Notes: generated from the sequence alone by a model not told the origin. 64,000 nucleotides of DNA from Hyalella azteca (GCF_000764305.2 NW_025932656.1:30940-94939), one strand, 5' to 3'; numbered from the stretch's first letter, positions 1 to 12,391 are shown. A program made the numbers and translations.

Positions 1-789
1 ATAAAATTTCCCTTTTTGCTTTAAAAATTCCTGACAACTAATCGTAGTAGGTTGGAAACAATTTAATTTTTTTAGAGAAAATATAAATTTCATTTTAGAT
101 TTTTAGTTCATGTTAAATTCGATGACGAACAATATACCATTTTCCGAACCTATATTTAACCGACTCATTTAAAGAAAAATGTTTCAGAGAAATGAACACA
201 GCAATTTTCCGCTGACGCTTTTGTCATGTTCACTTTCCCGGGCTAATTATAGTTAAAGTTTGAACGAAGCTTTAGAATCTTTACCTTATCAGAATTTGGA
301 GGTATAATGCCTCCGAGTTCGACACGTTAGATTCTTGCGTGTTGTGTGGTGACATGTGCGTGTTGTGTGGTGACATGTTATTTTACGTTAGCTAGGAAAT
401 TATAAGTTGAGCAACATATGGTCAATATATGAGTGCAGGTATCGACTACGTGAATAATTAAAAATATGACCAATAAAAATTATCATTTTAAAGTTTCTAC
501 TTATTCTGCTCCAGTGGAAGTTAGGACTGTCGTACCATCATGTAAAAATCATATTTCGAAGCAACTGTGAGAATATTTCATAATGATCATAATTCCCTAC
601 ATTTATAAATATTTTATGATAAATCAGTTCAACTATTCAGTTCAATGTCATTCCAAACCGAAATGTGTAAAGGAGATGAGGAAATGTAATTTTTTCATAA
701 CCATGCAGTGGATACTCGATAATTGAAGAAAAACCCCGCCAACGGTGGCGCGCAAACACATGAGGGCATCTGAGGACGTCTTGATACAA
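1..789. other. AT-rich stretch without a recognisable gene
   Basis: No convincing exon, RNA gene or transposon was seen. The only structure noted is a 21-base direct repeat (GCGTGTTGTGTGGTGACATGT), present twice in tandem at 337-378. Confidence 0.5.
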
Positions 790-950
790 AAAATATAACT
801 CAGTACTCACTGCAGTGAGTGACAGAGAGCGTATTTTCTCGTCAACGAAAACGTGAAGTTACGGACGGACGGACGGACGGACGGACGGACAGACGGAAAT
901 GGCGAGCACAATAGTGCATTTTTTCCATAAATGAGAAAATGCGCTAAAAA
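790..950. mobile_element. Short (ACGG)n-bearing interspersed element, copy 1
   Basis: Shares both ends with copies at 11146-11278 and 56586-56750. One end reads TATAACTCAGTACTCACTGC, the other ATGAGAAAATGCGCT. A run of ACGG/ACAG tetramers lies in the middle. Near-terminal inverted repeats (AGCGTATTTTCTC here, AGCGCATTTTCTC in copy 3, against GAGAAAATGCGCT) bracket the tetramers. There is no coding capacity. The microsatellite core, subterminal inverted repeats and insertion into an A/T run resemble helentron-derived or mini-me type non-autonomous elements. That class assignment is inference. Confidence 0.6.
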
Positions 951-1239
951 GAAATGCAAAAGTTTCAGTTATGACGGTTTAAGTTATGATGGTTTCAGTT
1001 ATGGTCCGCCCTCAGCCAGCCTTGTATGACTGTCTGGAAGACAGGTATTGATGTTACCGCCACGACGTCGGCACTCAGAGAGTTCCATATTTTGATGACC
1101 CAATGAAAGAAGGAGTGTAGGTGGACGTCTTCTGTTGCTGAAAGTAACAAAGGCACCAACAGAAGGGGGCGCCAACAGAAGCTTGCTGAAAGGCACCAAC
1201 AAAACAAGCTTACCGCGCCGCCTAATCTCGACATGTCAT

Positions 1240-2536
1240 ACGCGTGCAGAAATTTTGTACACGCGCAAACATAACACACGGCTTTAATCTGCCTCAATAA
1301 CGGCGTCTCGAAGGTCATTATTTTAATAAAACACGTTCCCCGAGTATCCGGACTGCACCGCTATTCCCCCTATAGCAGAAGGCTTTCAGTTTCAGTTGGA
1401 ATTATTGCAGTTTCTTATAGTTTGTTCAGTGAAATATGTTTATTTATGGATAAACTTCTGGTTCATTGAGTAATTTTATTTCATAATCATCCTTGAGCAA
1501 AATTTATTAATTGTTCCTAGACATGTTGAGTTTCCTCAAAATTTTTGTGAGTAATCTTCTGAACAATTATTGTAGAGTATTTTTATGAGCGCCCAAATGA
1601 TAAATCTACTGTTATTTTGTAAAATTAGGGTGAAATTCTTCTAATTTGAATGGTACATTTCTTGTCTGTCCTATGTTTTACACTTGTTGAGCGGTTCTCG
1701 ATTGAAATGTTAGATTCAGTATTCAAAAAATATCGTAGCCTCGTTCGTATTAGAAAAGGGAGTTAGGAAGAGGCACATTCATTTCATCTGAAATAAATTC
1801 TTTCGGGAAGAAACTTCCAATTATGTAAGAATTTGCATTCTTAAGTTTGGTATGCCATGCAGCCATTCTCCAATGCTCAGCTTGAGGGTCACGATGTCTT
1901 TAAAAATGCAGGCCTTCAGAACTACATAGCACGCCACGCACACCGAACACAAGGTCGATAGCAGTTACATACAAGGATTTAAGTCCATTTTATTTTCACG
2001 ACTAGATCCTTGGTTCAGTCAAATTTGACTGTATATACAATTTTGCTTCTAAATCGTATTTAAAATTTGAGCATCAAGAACTTACAAACGTATAAATTAG
2101 CTAATCGCTTGAGGTATGTATATTTTCTAAAAATGCATTCCCTTGTCCAGTTACCAAGTACAGCGATACGGTATTTGTTTACGCGTTACCGAGACGACGT
2201 CAAATACGGAAGTTGAAGCTCGCCTGCTGATTGGTTGATAAAATTCTACGTGTGTTGTTAAATATATCAATCTGCTCTGAGGCAGGGCAGTCTGTCGCCG
2301 GCCGGGTTTCGGATTGAAGCTCCATAGTGCCTCCGTAAAGACCGATATTTTTTTCAGCCGGAGAAGATAAATTTCGTGTTATTTTTTCGTTTTACTTTAT
2401 TTTGAATGATAGTGAACAGGTGAGGCATTCAATGAATTTCCAGGAAGGAATTTATGATATGAAATGCTTAGGGATATTTCTTGTAATTTTTTTAAATAGG
2501 AATGCTCAAGAGATATTACACGGATTTGGAGTGTTT
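1240..2536. repeat. 1.3 kb duplicated segment, copy A
   Basis: Aligns by eye with 13775-15050 over its whole length in the same orientation, with frequent substitutions and small indels except in a near-identical core (2169-2385). No protein is recognisable. Copy B lies directly upstream of the first lectin gene. Copy A ends at the same point (around AAACGGATTTGGAGTG in copy B), and what follows it here is unrelated. It could be an old local duplication of upstream sequence or an unidentified dispersed repeat. Confidence 0.65.
2169..2385 (+). promoter_or_regulatory. Near-identical core of the duplicated segment (promoter-like), copy A
   Basis: About 215 bases match copy B (14678-14895) with a single one-base difference that I could see, while the flanks on both sides are clearly diverged. 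The core is less AT-rich and contains an inverted CCAAT box (CTGATTGG), a TATA-like AAATATATC about 35 bases further on, then a GC-rich stretch (GCCGGCCGGG). This looks like a promoter with a 5' noncoding exon, but no transcript or ORF supports that. Gene conversion limited to the core is an alternative. Confidence 0.35.
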
Positions 2537-2980
2537 CATGCGAGAAGAAGCAACTTTTCTTTTATACTAAGTTTCCGAACAAATCTTCTTCGAAAAAATT
2601 ACCTAATTTTAATTTCAGACCTTGACATGATATAATTTGTCTAATTAAATAGCTGATTTTTTTATGCTTTTGCTATAATCAAAGATTATAGCAAACACGT
2701 ACGAAGATTTGCTTATGCCAATATTTTTAGCCAACTGATGGATTTAGTTCATGACTTTGAAATAAATTGACGGTGTTATCATTCTGAATAATTAATGTGT
2801 TGAAATTCTAACATATAACAACCATAATATTATTATTGCTTTTCGCTTATAATAATTAATTGCACAATGATAATAATTACAGTTTTTAATGATTCCATAA
2901 TTTTCAGAAAAGCATAACCAAGCCATACATTAGTGTCACAGGTTGTAATTTTAGCTACAAACTATGATATTGAGCTCTTG
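2537..2980. other. AT-rich spacer
   Basis: No recognisable gene or repeat apart from short A/T runs. Confidence 0.5.
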
Positions 2981-4020
2981 TTATATTAGCTCTACCTGAG
3001 GATCGGGTTCTTCGTTGACTAAGGTAGTGAGGGATAAGTAAGACACATCAGTCCAGATAACGTATCTTGTATACGGGGTGGTTATACAGAGTTGCGATAC
3101 AGAGGTATAAGCTACGGCATCGACCGTAAGGTCGGAGAACTCANGCTGCCACCTTCTTACGACACCGCTGGCTTGTTGTAGGACGCTTGTATAGGCGCCC
3201 TCAGCTGATGCCGGCCCTTGTAGTCGCTCTCGTAGACGCTCTCGTAGACGTTCTCGTAGACGCTCTTGGCTCTGCATGTTGTACTGGATTCAGAGAACGC
3301 AAAAAATTGCGTGGACGCTTCAAATCCCTCTGCGTCAGTTGTAGGCTCGAAAGTCTTGACGTTGCAGGTTAACTAAGACGCGCCAGACAAAACTTGAATA
3401 TTCTCATCGTTTTCGGCTGCAGAAATTAGTAGATGAAGGTCTTCTTGGTCTCTTCTTCAGACGTTTAAATGAGTTAAACATCGCTGAAACAATCCGTTGA
3501 AAGGCTTGGTCGCACGAAAATCACTATGCGACAGTGTTGCTATAATCACAAGTCACAACCACTTAAAAGTCTTTCACTTCACCACCGTATTTAAAGTCTC
3601 ACAATTATAGTCAAGCAGTCGAGTTTCACTTTTTAAGAAAACACGATTGTCATCACTTAGTTCGGGCGCCAATTTGTCCGAAGACTCTATACGTGATGTG
3701 ACTGGCGAGAAACTATCTCAATATACGGGGTGGTAATATGCAAGAGTTATAATAGATATAAGCGAGTGACGGCCGGTTAAGCCGGAGCGACTCAAGCTAC
3801 ACGCTACATCGCGGAGCGCTTATCAGCTACTGGGGGCATTGCTCTAGGTTGCTAGCCCTTTTATAAGCTTCGCTTCCGCCCACTACTGCGGTCTTGATCG
3901 CGTGATCTATCACGTGTCTATCAGATGTTGACTCGTCCTCAATCTCTATCAGGTCAAGTGAATTGGCCGCTGACATTAGTCTCTTAATTTAGCCAATTCT
4001 CTTCGTCCTCTACCCATTCA
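2981..4020 (-). mobile_element. Degenerate LTR retrotransposon remnant with tRNA-Lys-type primer site
   Basis: Read on the minus strand, a sequence ending in GGACA near 3675 is followed after three bases by TGGCGCCCGAAC (3660-3671). This is the start of a primer-binding site of the tRNA-Lys kind used by many LTR retroelements. Upstream of it, within the presumed 5' LTR, lies TATAAAAG (minus strand, 3858-3865). A 98-codon frame (3277 to 2981, one unknown base at 3144) starts with ERLR-type repeats coded by a 12-base tandem repeat (about 3225-3268). It then runs into sequence resembling the R/U5 part of the right-hand LTR (shared ACCACCCCGTATA). No protease, RT or integrase is present. The outer LTR boundary is not resolved. 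Confidence 0.5.
3225..3268 (-). repeat. 12-base tandem repeat inside the retroelement leader
   Basis: Nearly four copies of a unit like CTCGTAGACGCT, which on the minus strand encode repeated Arg-Glu-Arg-Leu near the start of the gag-like frame. Confidence 0.7.
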
Positions 4021-4324
4021 GGAGATATTATTTCTTTAATGCCATGATTCACGGCATATTGCAAGCGAAAATTTCAAGTTTAAATATTTTATACCATTTC
4101 TCAAAGTTCCCGACAAAATTCACTTCTACACTCAAACATATCACCGCGTGCCGACGACGCAACAAAGTGTCTATCCCGGTCCTATTAGCGCGTAAATATG
4201 AGCGCTTCTATGAGGGAGCCTCTCGGCCCTGACGACGGATAATAAGGCAGCTTGTGATGAATAATTTTATTGGAAATATCATAAGAACTTCTTCCACAGA
4301 CTGACTGATGATGTCACAAATGTA

Positions 4325-5576
4325 GGGTAACACGGGGCAAAGGGACCACTGCGGGTAATTGGCCCATAGCGGATTGCCCGCTAAGTATGGCAGATATTGG
4401 TCAGTGCGCTCTGTTTTTCTAAGAGTTTGCGTTGATAAGTTACTCGCAAATTACTGTTTTATCCCAGATAAAAGTTTTTTGCTGCTAAATAAAACTCTTT
4501 GAGACTACTCTATATAAAGCTTTTGAAATTGCTGTGAATTCTATTTTGAAAGTATTATTTATAGGGATAATTTTGAGTTCAAGTTTGGAATATTAGCTTT
4601 TGAAATAAAAGGTTGACACGATATAAATTGAAATGATACCTAGTGGGGCAACGGGCCCATGCGTGTCACGGGGCAAAGCGCCCATGGTGGGCTCAATACC
4701 TCTCGGTGAAAGCTTGTGTTATACATCATTAGATTTGCCTCAATGAGCTTTTCAAACCTATGACTAGCTTTTTGAATTACAAATTACCTTTCATATTGTA
4801 TGATTTTTTGATTTGCCGCCCCAAGGCCGCAGATTCTAGTTTCTAGTTATGCATATTTATGACCCCTTATCGAGTTATTGACTCTTGCCTTGCCAAAAGT
4901 TGATTTCAGCCAACACCAATGAGCCAAAAGTTGATGAGTTTTTATGGTTGGAGGCTGAAATCACGATTAAGTACGAATTCCCTGCACATAATATCTGGAT
5001 TATGAACGAAACTGGAACAAAGTTTTTTCTGATCAAATGAATATATTTTTTATAGTCAAGGATAAATTTTTTAGTGTCAAGGTTGAATTTTATATGGAAT
5101 GGATATATCATTCAGATCAAGGATATATGTTTTTATGTCGAGCAAATATTTTTTTCACGTCAGTGATAGATTTTTTAAGCCAATAATATTTTTTTCAACT
5201 TAAGGATATGATTTTTAAAGTTATTAATAAGTGAACGAATGTGATATTTTTATTTTATTTTTCCTAATTGAACTGTAAAATGTTTTATCATTTTTAAACA
5301 AAAAATATGCAATTGTGGTAAAGGGACCAAGGGTGGGCGCCTTGCCACAAGCCCATGGACCCATTGCCCCAGGGGTGGGGCAATGGGCCCATTTTCACAC
5401 TTTTCACAAAATAGTGTTTCATTAAAAATTTAATAACTCTATAGGCGTCTAATACACATCATACATTCCTAGTTTGTTGTACCTTTAAACATAACAAAGA
5501 ACTACCTCGTATCAATTAAAACTCCATCAAAAATTTAGTTCAAAAAGGGGGGGGGGATCGCTGCCCCATGTTATCC
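4325..5576 (+). mobile_element. pogo-like DNA transposon, copy 1 (degenerate)
   Basis: Bounded by TA dinucleotides (4323-4324 and 5577-5578) and by imperfect terminal inverted repeats: GGGTAACACGGGGC on the left, and GGATAACATGGGGC as the reverse complement of the right end. On the + strand around 4950-5030 the frame reads KYEFPAHNIWIMNETGT. This matches the region around the first catalytic Asp of pogo/Tigger DDE transposases (consensus NxDETG), here with Asp replaced by Asn. The rest of the transposase is gone. An opposite-orientation relative lies at 57281-58524. TA target and internal motif point to Tc1/mariner-pogo; the exact family is inference. Confidence 0.7.
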
Positions 5577-5901
5577 TAATGCTAGTTAAATTATTCGTGG
5601 AAGGTATGAAATGCTAAAATCTTAAGTATTTGAGACTTCATTATATCCAACTTAAAGTTTTCAACAATACCGGTGAAACAATTTATATGCAAGATATAGT
5701 CAAAGCTTTATAAGCACCCCGAGTAATATTATGGCGTAACAACTCAAAAGAAAATGCATGACATCGATTTGATGCATAAAATTAAATATACGTTGAAATT
5801 CCTACAAGGCTCTTCACAACATAGCTCTTTGAACATGTCTCGTCATGTTGATGCATGATCGGATAGCATTTTACATGTTTCATTGTGACAGTTACATTAT
5901 A
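5577..5901. other. AT-rich spacer between transposons
   Basis: No gene or repeat recognised. Confidence 0.5.
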
Positions 5902-6346
5902 CAGAGTCCGCCATATATATGGCAACGGATGTTTGCTATATAAAAATAAATTGGTTTCTAGGAGACTTTTCTTTTATTATGAAGCATAATATCATCTATT
6001 AATTCATCTATTTTATATTGCAGAAGTCTAAGGTGTCTAAATTTACTATTACTTATGGCAGTAGATAGAAATGCAATTGTAACCCTTGGTAAAGGTGGTA
6101 AAAAAATAAGAAAGAAGGTGGTATAAAAAATAAAATGAAAAAGGTGGTAACAAAATTCAAGGAAACTGGTGAAACATGCAATCGGCCTGGTCAAGGAAGG
6201 AAACGAAGTGTCCGAACAAAACAATTGTCTGAGAATTGTTTAGGTAATTCTTGGCTACTAGCTCATCCAATAAAAAAACAATGCCCCTGATTGTTTCATT
6301 GAGAAATAACAAAAAACATGCGTTGCCATAAATATGGCGGACCCTG
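5902..6346. mobile_element. Short TIR element (MITE-like) with TA target
   Basis: About 30-base inverted ends: CAGAGTCCGCCATATATATG on the left, and CAGGGTCCGCCATATTTATG as the reverse complement of the right end. Both continue as GCAACG, and TA lies immediately outside each end (5900-5901 and 6347-6348). It is 445 bases long with no transposase motif. TA target and CAG-type ends suggest a non-autonomous Tc1/mariner-type element. It abuts the CAGGGTGGGGG end of the next element, so it probably inserted at or inside that element's terminus. Confidence 0.65.
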
Positions 6347-7015
6347 TACAGGGTGGGGGCAGAACCGATTGAGCAGTTTTGAGGCGAAATAAAAGAGTAA
6401 TGGAGGCACATTAAGATGAAAGTTAATTTCCCTCGTGGTTTGCATAAAACCCCACTTAGAAAACTTATGTTTGAAAACAATATCAGGAAGATGGTGGTCG
6501 TTAACTGCAACACGCTGTTGGAGTCGTTCTCGGAAGTTTCCTACAGCACGTTCACACATATGGTATGGCCATATGAACGGTACACATAAAAATGGCCATA
6601 ACCTCTGCTGCAATAATCCGCTCCCTTAGCTGTGGTAGGGTGTGAGGGCGACTTCTGAACATCCTTTCTTATAGTTGTCAAAAAAGAAAGAAATTGCAAA
6701 TGCTCAAATCAGGTGACCTCGTAGGCCACTGTAAATCACCCTTCATAGTCTGGGAACATGCGTTTCAAAACATTGAGTGACATTCGGGCTGTGTGAGCTG
6801 TAGCCCCATCCTGCTGGGACCACACGTCTCCTAATGCTTCATTTTCAACAATGTTTTCCATCCTGGGATGAAGAAATTTTGCAACATTGCAGCATAGCGA
6901 TCGGAATTCACTGTCACGGTTAATCCCTCCTCCGAGAACGACTCCAACAGTGTGTTGTAGCTAGCGGCCACCGTCTTCCTGATATTGTTATCAAAACATA
7001 AGTATTCTAAATGGC
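6347..7015 (-). pseudogene. mariner/IS630-type transposase remnant (DDE_3-like)
   Basis: Minus-strand frames between about 6950 and 6430 contain the hallmark blocks of an arthropod DDE_3-like transposase. RYAAMLQNFF is followed by QQDGATAHTA (6791-6816), the region around the second catalytic Asp. Further on come RPHTLPQLRERI-like residues and the C-terminal NFRERLQQRVAVNDHHLPD (about 6478-6540). Stops and frameshifts break it into three frames, so it is dead. The coding piece at 6455-6535 recurs in inverted orientation at 6943-7010, giving a rearranged, palindrome-like structure. The N-terminal HTH half is missing. Confidence 0.75.
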
Positions 7016-7099
7016 ATGTTATCCTATTAAAATTAGCTGCATTAATTAGACATAGATATACTATTTGCGATGCTATCTTTTCTCTTACCTTTTATTTTT

Positions 7100-7260
7100 C
7101 CCCTGTAAGAAACATTCGACCATAGCAAGATTAGGACCCGAGATCGTTTCAGACTGCGCGACGCCTTTGCCAACTTGACCGCAGTAGCACGCATGCATTG
7201 GAAATTAAAATAAGCTGTTATACTCGTAAAACTCATGAATGCATATTGATCACTAACATA
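7100..7260 (-). repeat. tRNA-derived SINE-like sequence, family B copy 1
   Basis: On the minus strand the sequence matches 45840-45990 over a tRNA-like head (A-box-like ACTGCGGTCAAG, then a decayed B-box GGTCCTAAT where the other copy has GGTTCGAATCC) and across the adjoining body (AATTAAAATAAGCT against AATAGAAATAAGCT). The head folds poorly, so it is not a functional tRNA gene. Confidence 0.45.
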
Positions 7261-10200
7261 AACCAGTAGAGCGATAATAATTTTTAAACTGTAAAAGATC
7301 GTTGCATCAAATGCATCAAATATCACAGATTCTGCTATGGAAAGTTATCAAGGTACAAATCTGCTCAATCTCATAAGTGTCATTATTCCTGCAAATGTTG
7401 CCTTACTGCGGGCCGTAAATTGGTGAGGCGGTGAATTTGGGTCTGAAGGTAGCAATGCTCCCGGACACAGCTATGTGGCGACAATGAACGTTTCTGAATT
7501 CAAAGATAATATAATCAGAGAACTGAATGGAAACGCAGTAATTTAAATCTTATTTGTTGCTGGAATAAGCCAGCACAATGCATAATATTTTTAAGATTCA
7601 CCACTAAAGGGCTTTACATCATAACAAATTAATTTAACAAGCTAATTGGTGATAGTACCTAATAATTAAAATGAGCAAATTTTCTTATGAATACCATATA
7701 AATCAGACATCGTAAAGACGCCTGATTTATATGCAATTTTATTTCCACATATATTGCCTGTTATATGCTACATTTATATGCCATTGCAATCACTGGAGAT
7801 GGTTTAAATCTAGTATTGAACATTTGAACGCCTTTTAAAATTAATAAATTGTACGTAAAAATTTAGCATGGCAGGGACCCTTTAGATCTGAAACTTCAAT
7901 CGGAGCCGATGTGGTCAAAGTTACGTGTCACGATCGGAAAAATTGATTCAAATCGCACCCAATAACGAATTAAGCAAATTTTGTTAAACGATATTATGAC
8001 GATTCGTAAGAAGCCAACTCAGTGATGCAGGCTAATGAAGGGAAAGAAAATCCCGAGGTATAATATTTTAATTTGTCTCGGTTCATTTAAAAGAAGAAAA
8101 TTAACTAATTTCATCAGCGCCTTCTTTTAATCTTTTAACCAGGTCTACCTGAACTATTGATTTTGCTGTTAAACCGAGTAATTTTTTACGATTTCGAATT
8201 TGAAATGCATGATTTAATATAATTTGGTCATTTTTAGTGTTTATAATAAATTTATTGCAATTTATTTTTATTTCTGATATATTAACTGACCATTCTAAAA
8301 GTTGAGACGGTCGCGGCCGTTCTTCACACAGAACATAGCGCACATGCGAGGCTAGGCAGAGGTACGACATGCGAGGCTAGGCAGAGGTATGGTGATGTTA
8401 CAGCCGCAGCTCGGGGTACACTTGCTGGTGCAGGACGAGCTCTGGGCAACTCGGTCCCACATCACCGCTTGCGTTGTACCAAGAAACACAGTCAGAATTG
8501 TACGCTTTATTTTCATAACAAATGCTGAGTTTCCATCGAAGAAAAATTGATCCACGAGATAATCGTGTTTTTTCGGGTGGTTTTTAACGTTAACAATTCA
8601 AGGATGAATATCCTAGCTGAATAATTTCATACTGTGAAATCTGAATGAACTATACAGCTTTTCTCCCACTACGACGATGAATATTAGAGATTATTTATTA
8701 GGTTATTTTAATGTTCATTATAATTAAATTGCCAATAACATCATAAATCTACCAGGTATCTGCAAGTACCTATATTATACTCCGATTCTCATATCAAATT
8801 TTAATTTCGTAGAAAGTATTTCCATAATAATATTAATCATTCATTTAATGAATTTCGTTTGCTTTTAATAAAATTAAAACTTCATTTACTCAATGTGCAA
8901 GAATTGTAGTTCTGATTTATTGTTAACTATTTTCCGGATCAGATACTTTTTAATGAAATATTTTGTGTAAATAAATTTTAGGATAAATCAGACCAGGCTA
9001 AATTCCAGCTATATTTATATATGTTTATAGCAGATTTAACATAATATTCAAAGCCAAAATCAACAAAACAAATTAATGAACAATGCTTGGCGAGTGCTTG
9101 CTGAGCACAACAGTTGCACTCTTCTGAGGAAGTCAAGAGCTGAGGTCTATGTAACATAGTCTACGAAAACTAAGTTAAAACCCTGCCTTAAAGTTATGAT
9201 GCCTCTCTACAGCACAACATGTAACCTGATGAAACGTAAATAAAGCTAAACTCACCAAATAAAAATCCCCAACCCAAATGTCATTGAGGTATTGAAGTTG
9301 AAATTCTTTTAACATGAACAGTGAGATTAACTTCGGCTTTGCCGAGGGAAATTTGCTCTTCTTCGGATTGGTTGCTAATTCCTGTTCGATAAAAGCGAAC
9401 GACGACATTGGTAGTGAACACAACGCCCGTTGCCAGACTACAGTGAACCTCTTATTGGCATGCAGCTGTAGACATCTTCGGTCACGCACTCCATCGCCGC
9501 GTCTACTCAACTAATATACGATGTGTCCTTTTCCTCACGCTGACTTCAACACGCACACGCTGATATGAATTAAAATTTTTATCATAGTAGATCGCTGTAT
9601 TTTTCCAACGTATAAGTTCAGATCTCAATCAAGGTATACACGATGAGTTAAATAAGCACGCGAGAGTTGAGTCCATTCAGCGAATGTCCTCGAATTTTAA
9701 GCAACAAGGTGAATCAAGATGCTTATCACAAATTTTATCAACACAATTTCACTGAGCCTTAACAAGGGAAACCTTCGCATTTAGATCAATCCATGATCCC
9801 TTGATAATTTTTTCCAAACGCATTCCTTCCATGCATCTTCATTGAGCTCTTGTTCAGGTATTGCTATATATCACATCTTTGATCGCATAAACGATACGTA
9901 TAAATAAAATTAACTTGATAATTTCAATTTTAGATCCAAATTCACAGGTACCTGCGTGCATATAGCCAGAAAAAGTTTCGTTTTCAATCAACGGTAATTC
10001 TAGTCTTACTCCAGCTCGGCACTGGGCGACCATAACGAAACTTCTTCAATGCAATGAATATTTTAGCTCCTGGCTGATTGGGGCAACTGGAACCACAGGA
10101 TAGTTCAGGGTATTGAGAATAAAGGCCATGGACACTGGAACGAATACTGAATTGAAATTTAAATTTTTATTCATCAAACTCGACGTGACTTGACGCACAC

Positions 10201-11145
10201 AATTTTAAAGGTATGTAATTTTTAACAATTTTGTCGTCTTCCAAATATTTAGAATACAAATAAAAATTCATTTTGAATGCCCACTTAGATAGAATTCGGC
10301 TTATTCCATAAGCCTTAGTAGATAATTTTTCAGTTTTCAGCGATGAAATTAGAATTTAATAGGTTGCCTATAATAATTTTCAAGATTACGCGCTCTTTAG
10401 CCACGCGTTGCCGCGATCGAAAATTCCTGCAATTTTATAATCCTTTTATCCCGAGTTTTATTCGCAGGAATATAATTTTAAAATCGATTAAAATTAGAGA
10501 AAAGCATTTTTATACCAACATTTACATAGCATTCACATTTTACTCTAATAACCTAGTGCGAACAAAACCTTATTTTTCTTCCAAGGTTATTTATGTATAA
10601 CGATCAAAATATCAAAATTGAATTTTAGCCTGAATCCTTTCCTTCCAGTTCCTTAATGGTGCATTAGTCTCACCCTGAGAAAATTCTAGGCAATAGTCTT
10701 AGTAGAATAGTAATCTATTCTAGGCAATATCCTGACACGAGAAGTATCCTAGATACTACCTACTGTAGATTTGAAATTTTATCGTATCTGAAAGGCGGAA
10801 TCAAAGGGACCTCAAAAATCGGAGTATGTGTTGTAAAATGTGAAGTTAATAATTATGTTCCTAAATATATATAATATATAATCATTTAGAGCTTTGCATA
10901 ATGACTATTTATAAGATGTCGGAACGGATCTCCACTGTAAATATCCCCGCGGGATTTATGTACGTTAATGATGATGTTGTTATGATTGTCATACCGCATA
11001 ATAATTATTTGTTTAATTGAATCTGTATTTATCTTTGCCACTCTGTTGTAGCAAAGATATGCAAGCAAATTTAGTATTAATAAGGTGCATAGTTATTAAA
11101 ACAATTAGTTACTGGGTACTCAAAATGATATACTGGCACATTTAG
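7261..11145. other. Gene-poor AT-rich region
   Basis: I recognised no conserved protein, RNA gene or transposon terminus here. A 25-base direct repeat (ACATGCGAGGCTAGGCAGAG core) is present twice at about 8342-8391, inside a short Cys-containing minus-strand frame described under findings. The rest is A/T-rich with no codon bias visible to me. Confidence 0.4.
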
Positions 11146-11278
11146 AAAAATATAACTCAGTACTCACTGCAGAGTGTGACAGAGAGCGACGAAAACATGA
11201 AGTCACGGACGGACAGACAGACGGACATGGCGAGCACAATAGTGCATTTTTTTCATAAATAAGAAAATGCGCTAAAAA
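11146..11278. mobile_element. Short (ACGG)n-bearing interspersed element, copy 2
   Basis: Same ends as the 790-950 copy, with a shorter tetramer core. It has lost about 12 bases that carry one subterminal inverted repeat (AGCG is joined directly to ACGAAAAC), so it is a degraded copy. Confidence 0.6.
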
Positions 11279-12278
11279 TACTTTTAAAATTAATGAAATT
11301 TATACTTGCGAACGCTACACTTTGCCTCTTTGTTTTAGGTAGCTTGGATTCCACTGTAGTAGGACTGCTTGCAACAATATTTATTGTGATCTCTTCTTAT
11401 ATTGTGTTGGGATTTAAACCACAGTTCTAAGAGACTAATCAAAAATCTAAAATAAATTATCTAAAATTTGTTATCTAAAATAAACCGCACGCTTCGCTCA
11501 CGGAAAATGATTTTGTTCAGTGACCATTTCAATGCTACACGTGACACAACCGTGTGATCTTTCGTAGGCAATTTCAAATAATTTCCATTTCACTTGAGGT
11601 TACCATACCAGCTATAAGATGAAGGGATTGGAAAATGGACATATGAAAACAAATAAGAATAAAGTAAATATCTGCACAAAAACCTATCTATTTACAATTT
11701 CGAGGGGATATAACTGTCGATGGAGCTGGACTCCAAAACGTTTTCCTTCATAAGAAAGGGAAAATTTTTTGCTGTTTTCTTTGATTATAATATTTGATAG
11801 ACTTGTGATCTAAGCAATCAAGTTTTCTTAATAAAAATATATTCAATTGTTTTCCTATTCAAATCGATTAAACTCTTGTTCAGTCTCACTTTTGGACTAC
11901 ACTTTGGAGCCCATGTCTGTGTTGGATCACAAAGCAATGACAAGGTAGAAGGCGTGGGTAAACGACTTCACGGCAAACGTCGTAACCCAATCAAAATCAG
12001 GAATTTACCTAACCAACTTGTAGAATAATATATTGTACCGCGTTACCATGCGGATTTAAAACATGAAGAAACATTTTGAATTTTGGGAAGAGTAATTGGG
12101 GAGCCGCCTTTCCAAGAGTACCTGCAAGCACACATGTTTTAGTTATACTTGCTTGTATCATCGTACAAGCAACTTGTTTTATATGTTATAAACTTTAGCC
12201 CCCCGCGCGCGAGCTAAAGGTATCAGAACCATCAACTTGAAGGGCGAGACGACCAGGCTACGCCAGCGGTCATCCATT
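11279..12278. other. Spacer without a recognised gene
   Basis: AT-rich, no supported coding sequence. Confidence 0.4.
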
Positions 12279-12391
12279 CTGTACACGCTGGTCTCCTACA
12301 GCCCGCTCTGTACACGCTGGTCTCCTACAGCCCGCTCTGTACACGCTGGTCTCCTACAGCCCGCTCTGTACACGCTGGTCTCCTACAGCCC
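12279..12391. repeat. 29-base minisatellite, four copies
   Basis: Four head-to-tail units starting CTGTACACGCTGGTCTCC, essentially identical, the last one slightly short. The GC-rich unit in AT-rich surroundings and the lack of divergence suggest recent expansion. Confidence 0.9.
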
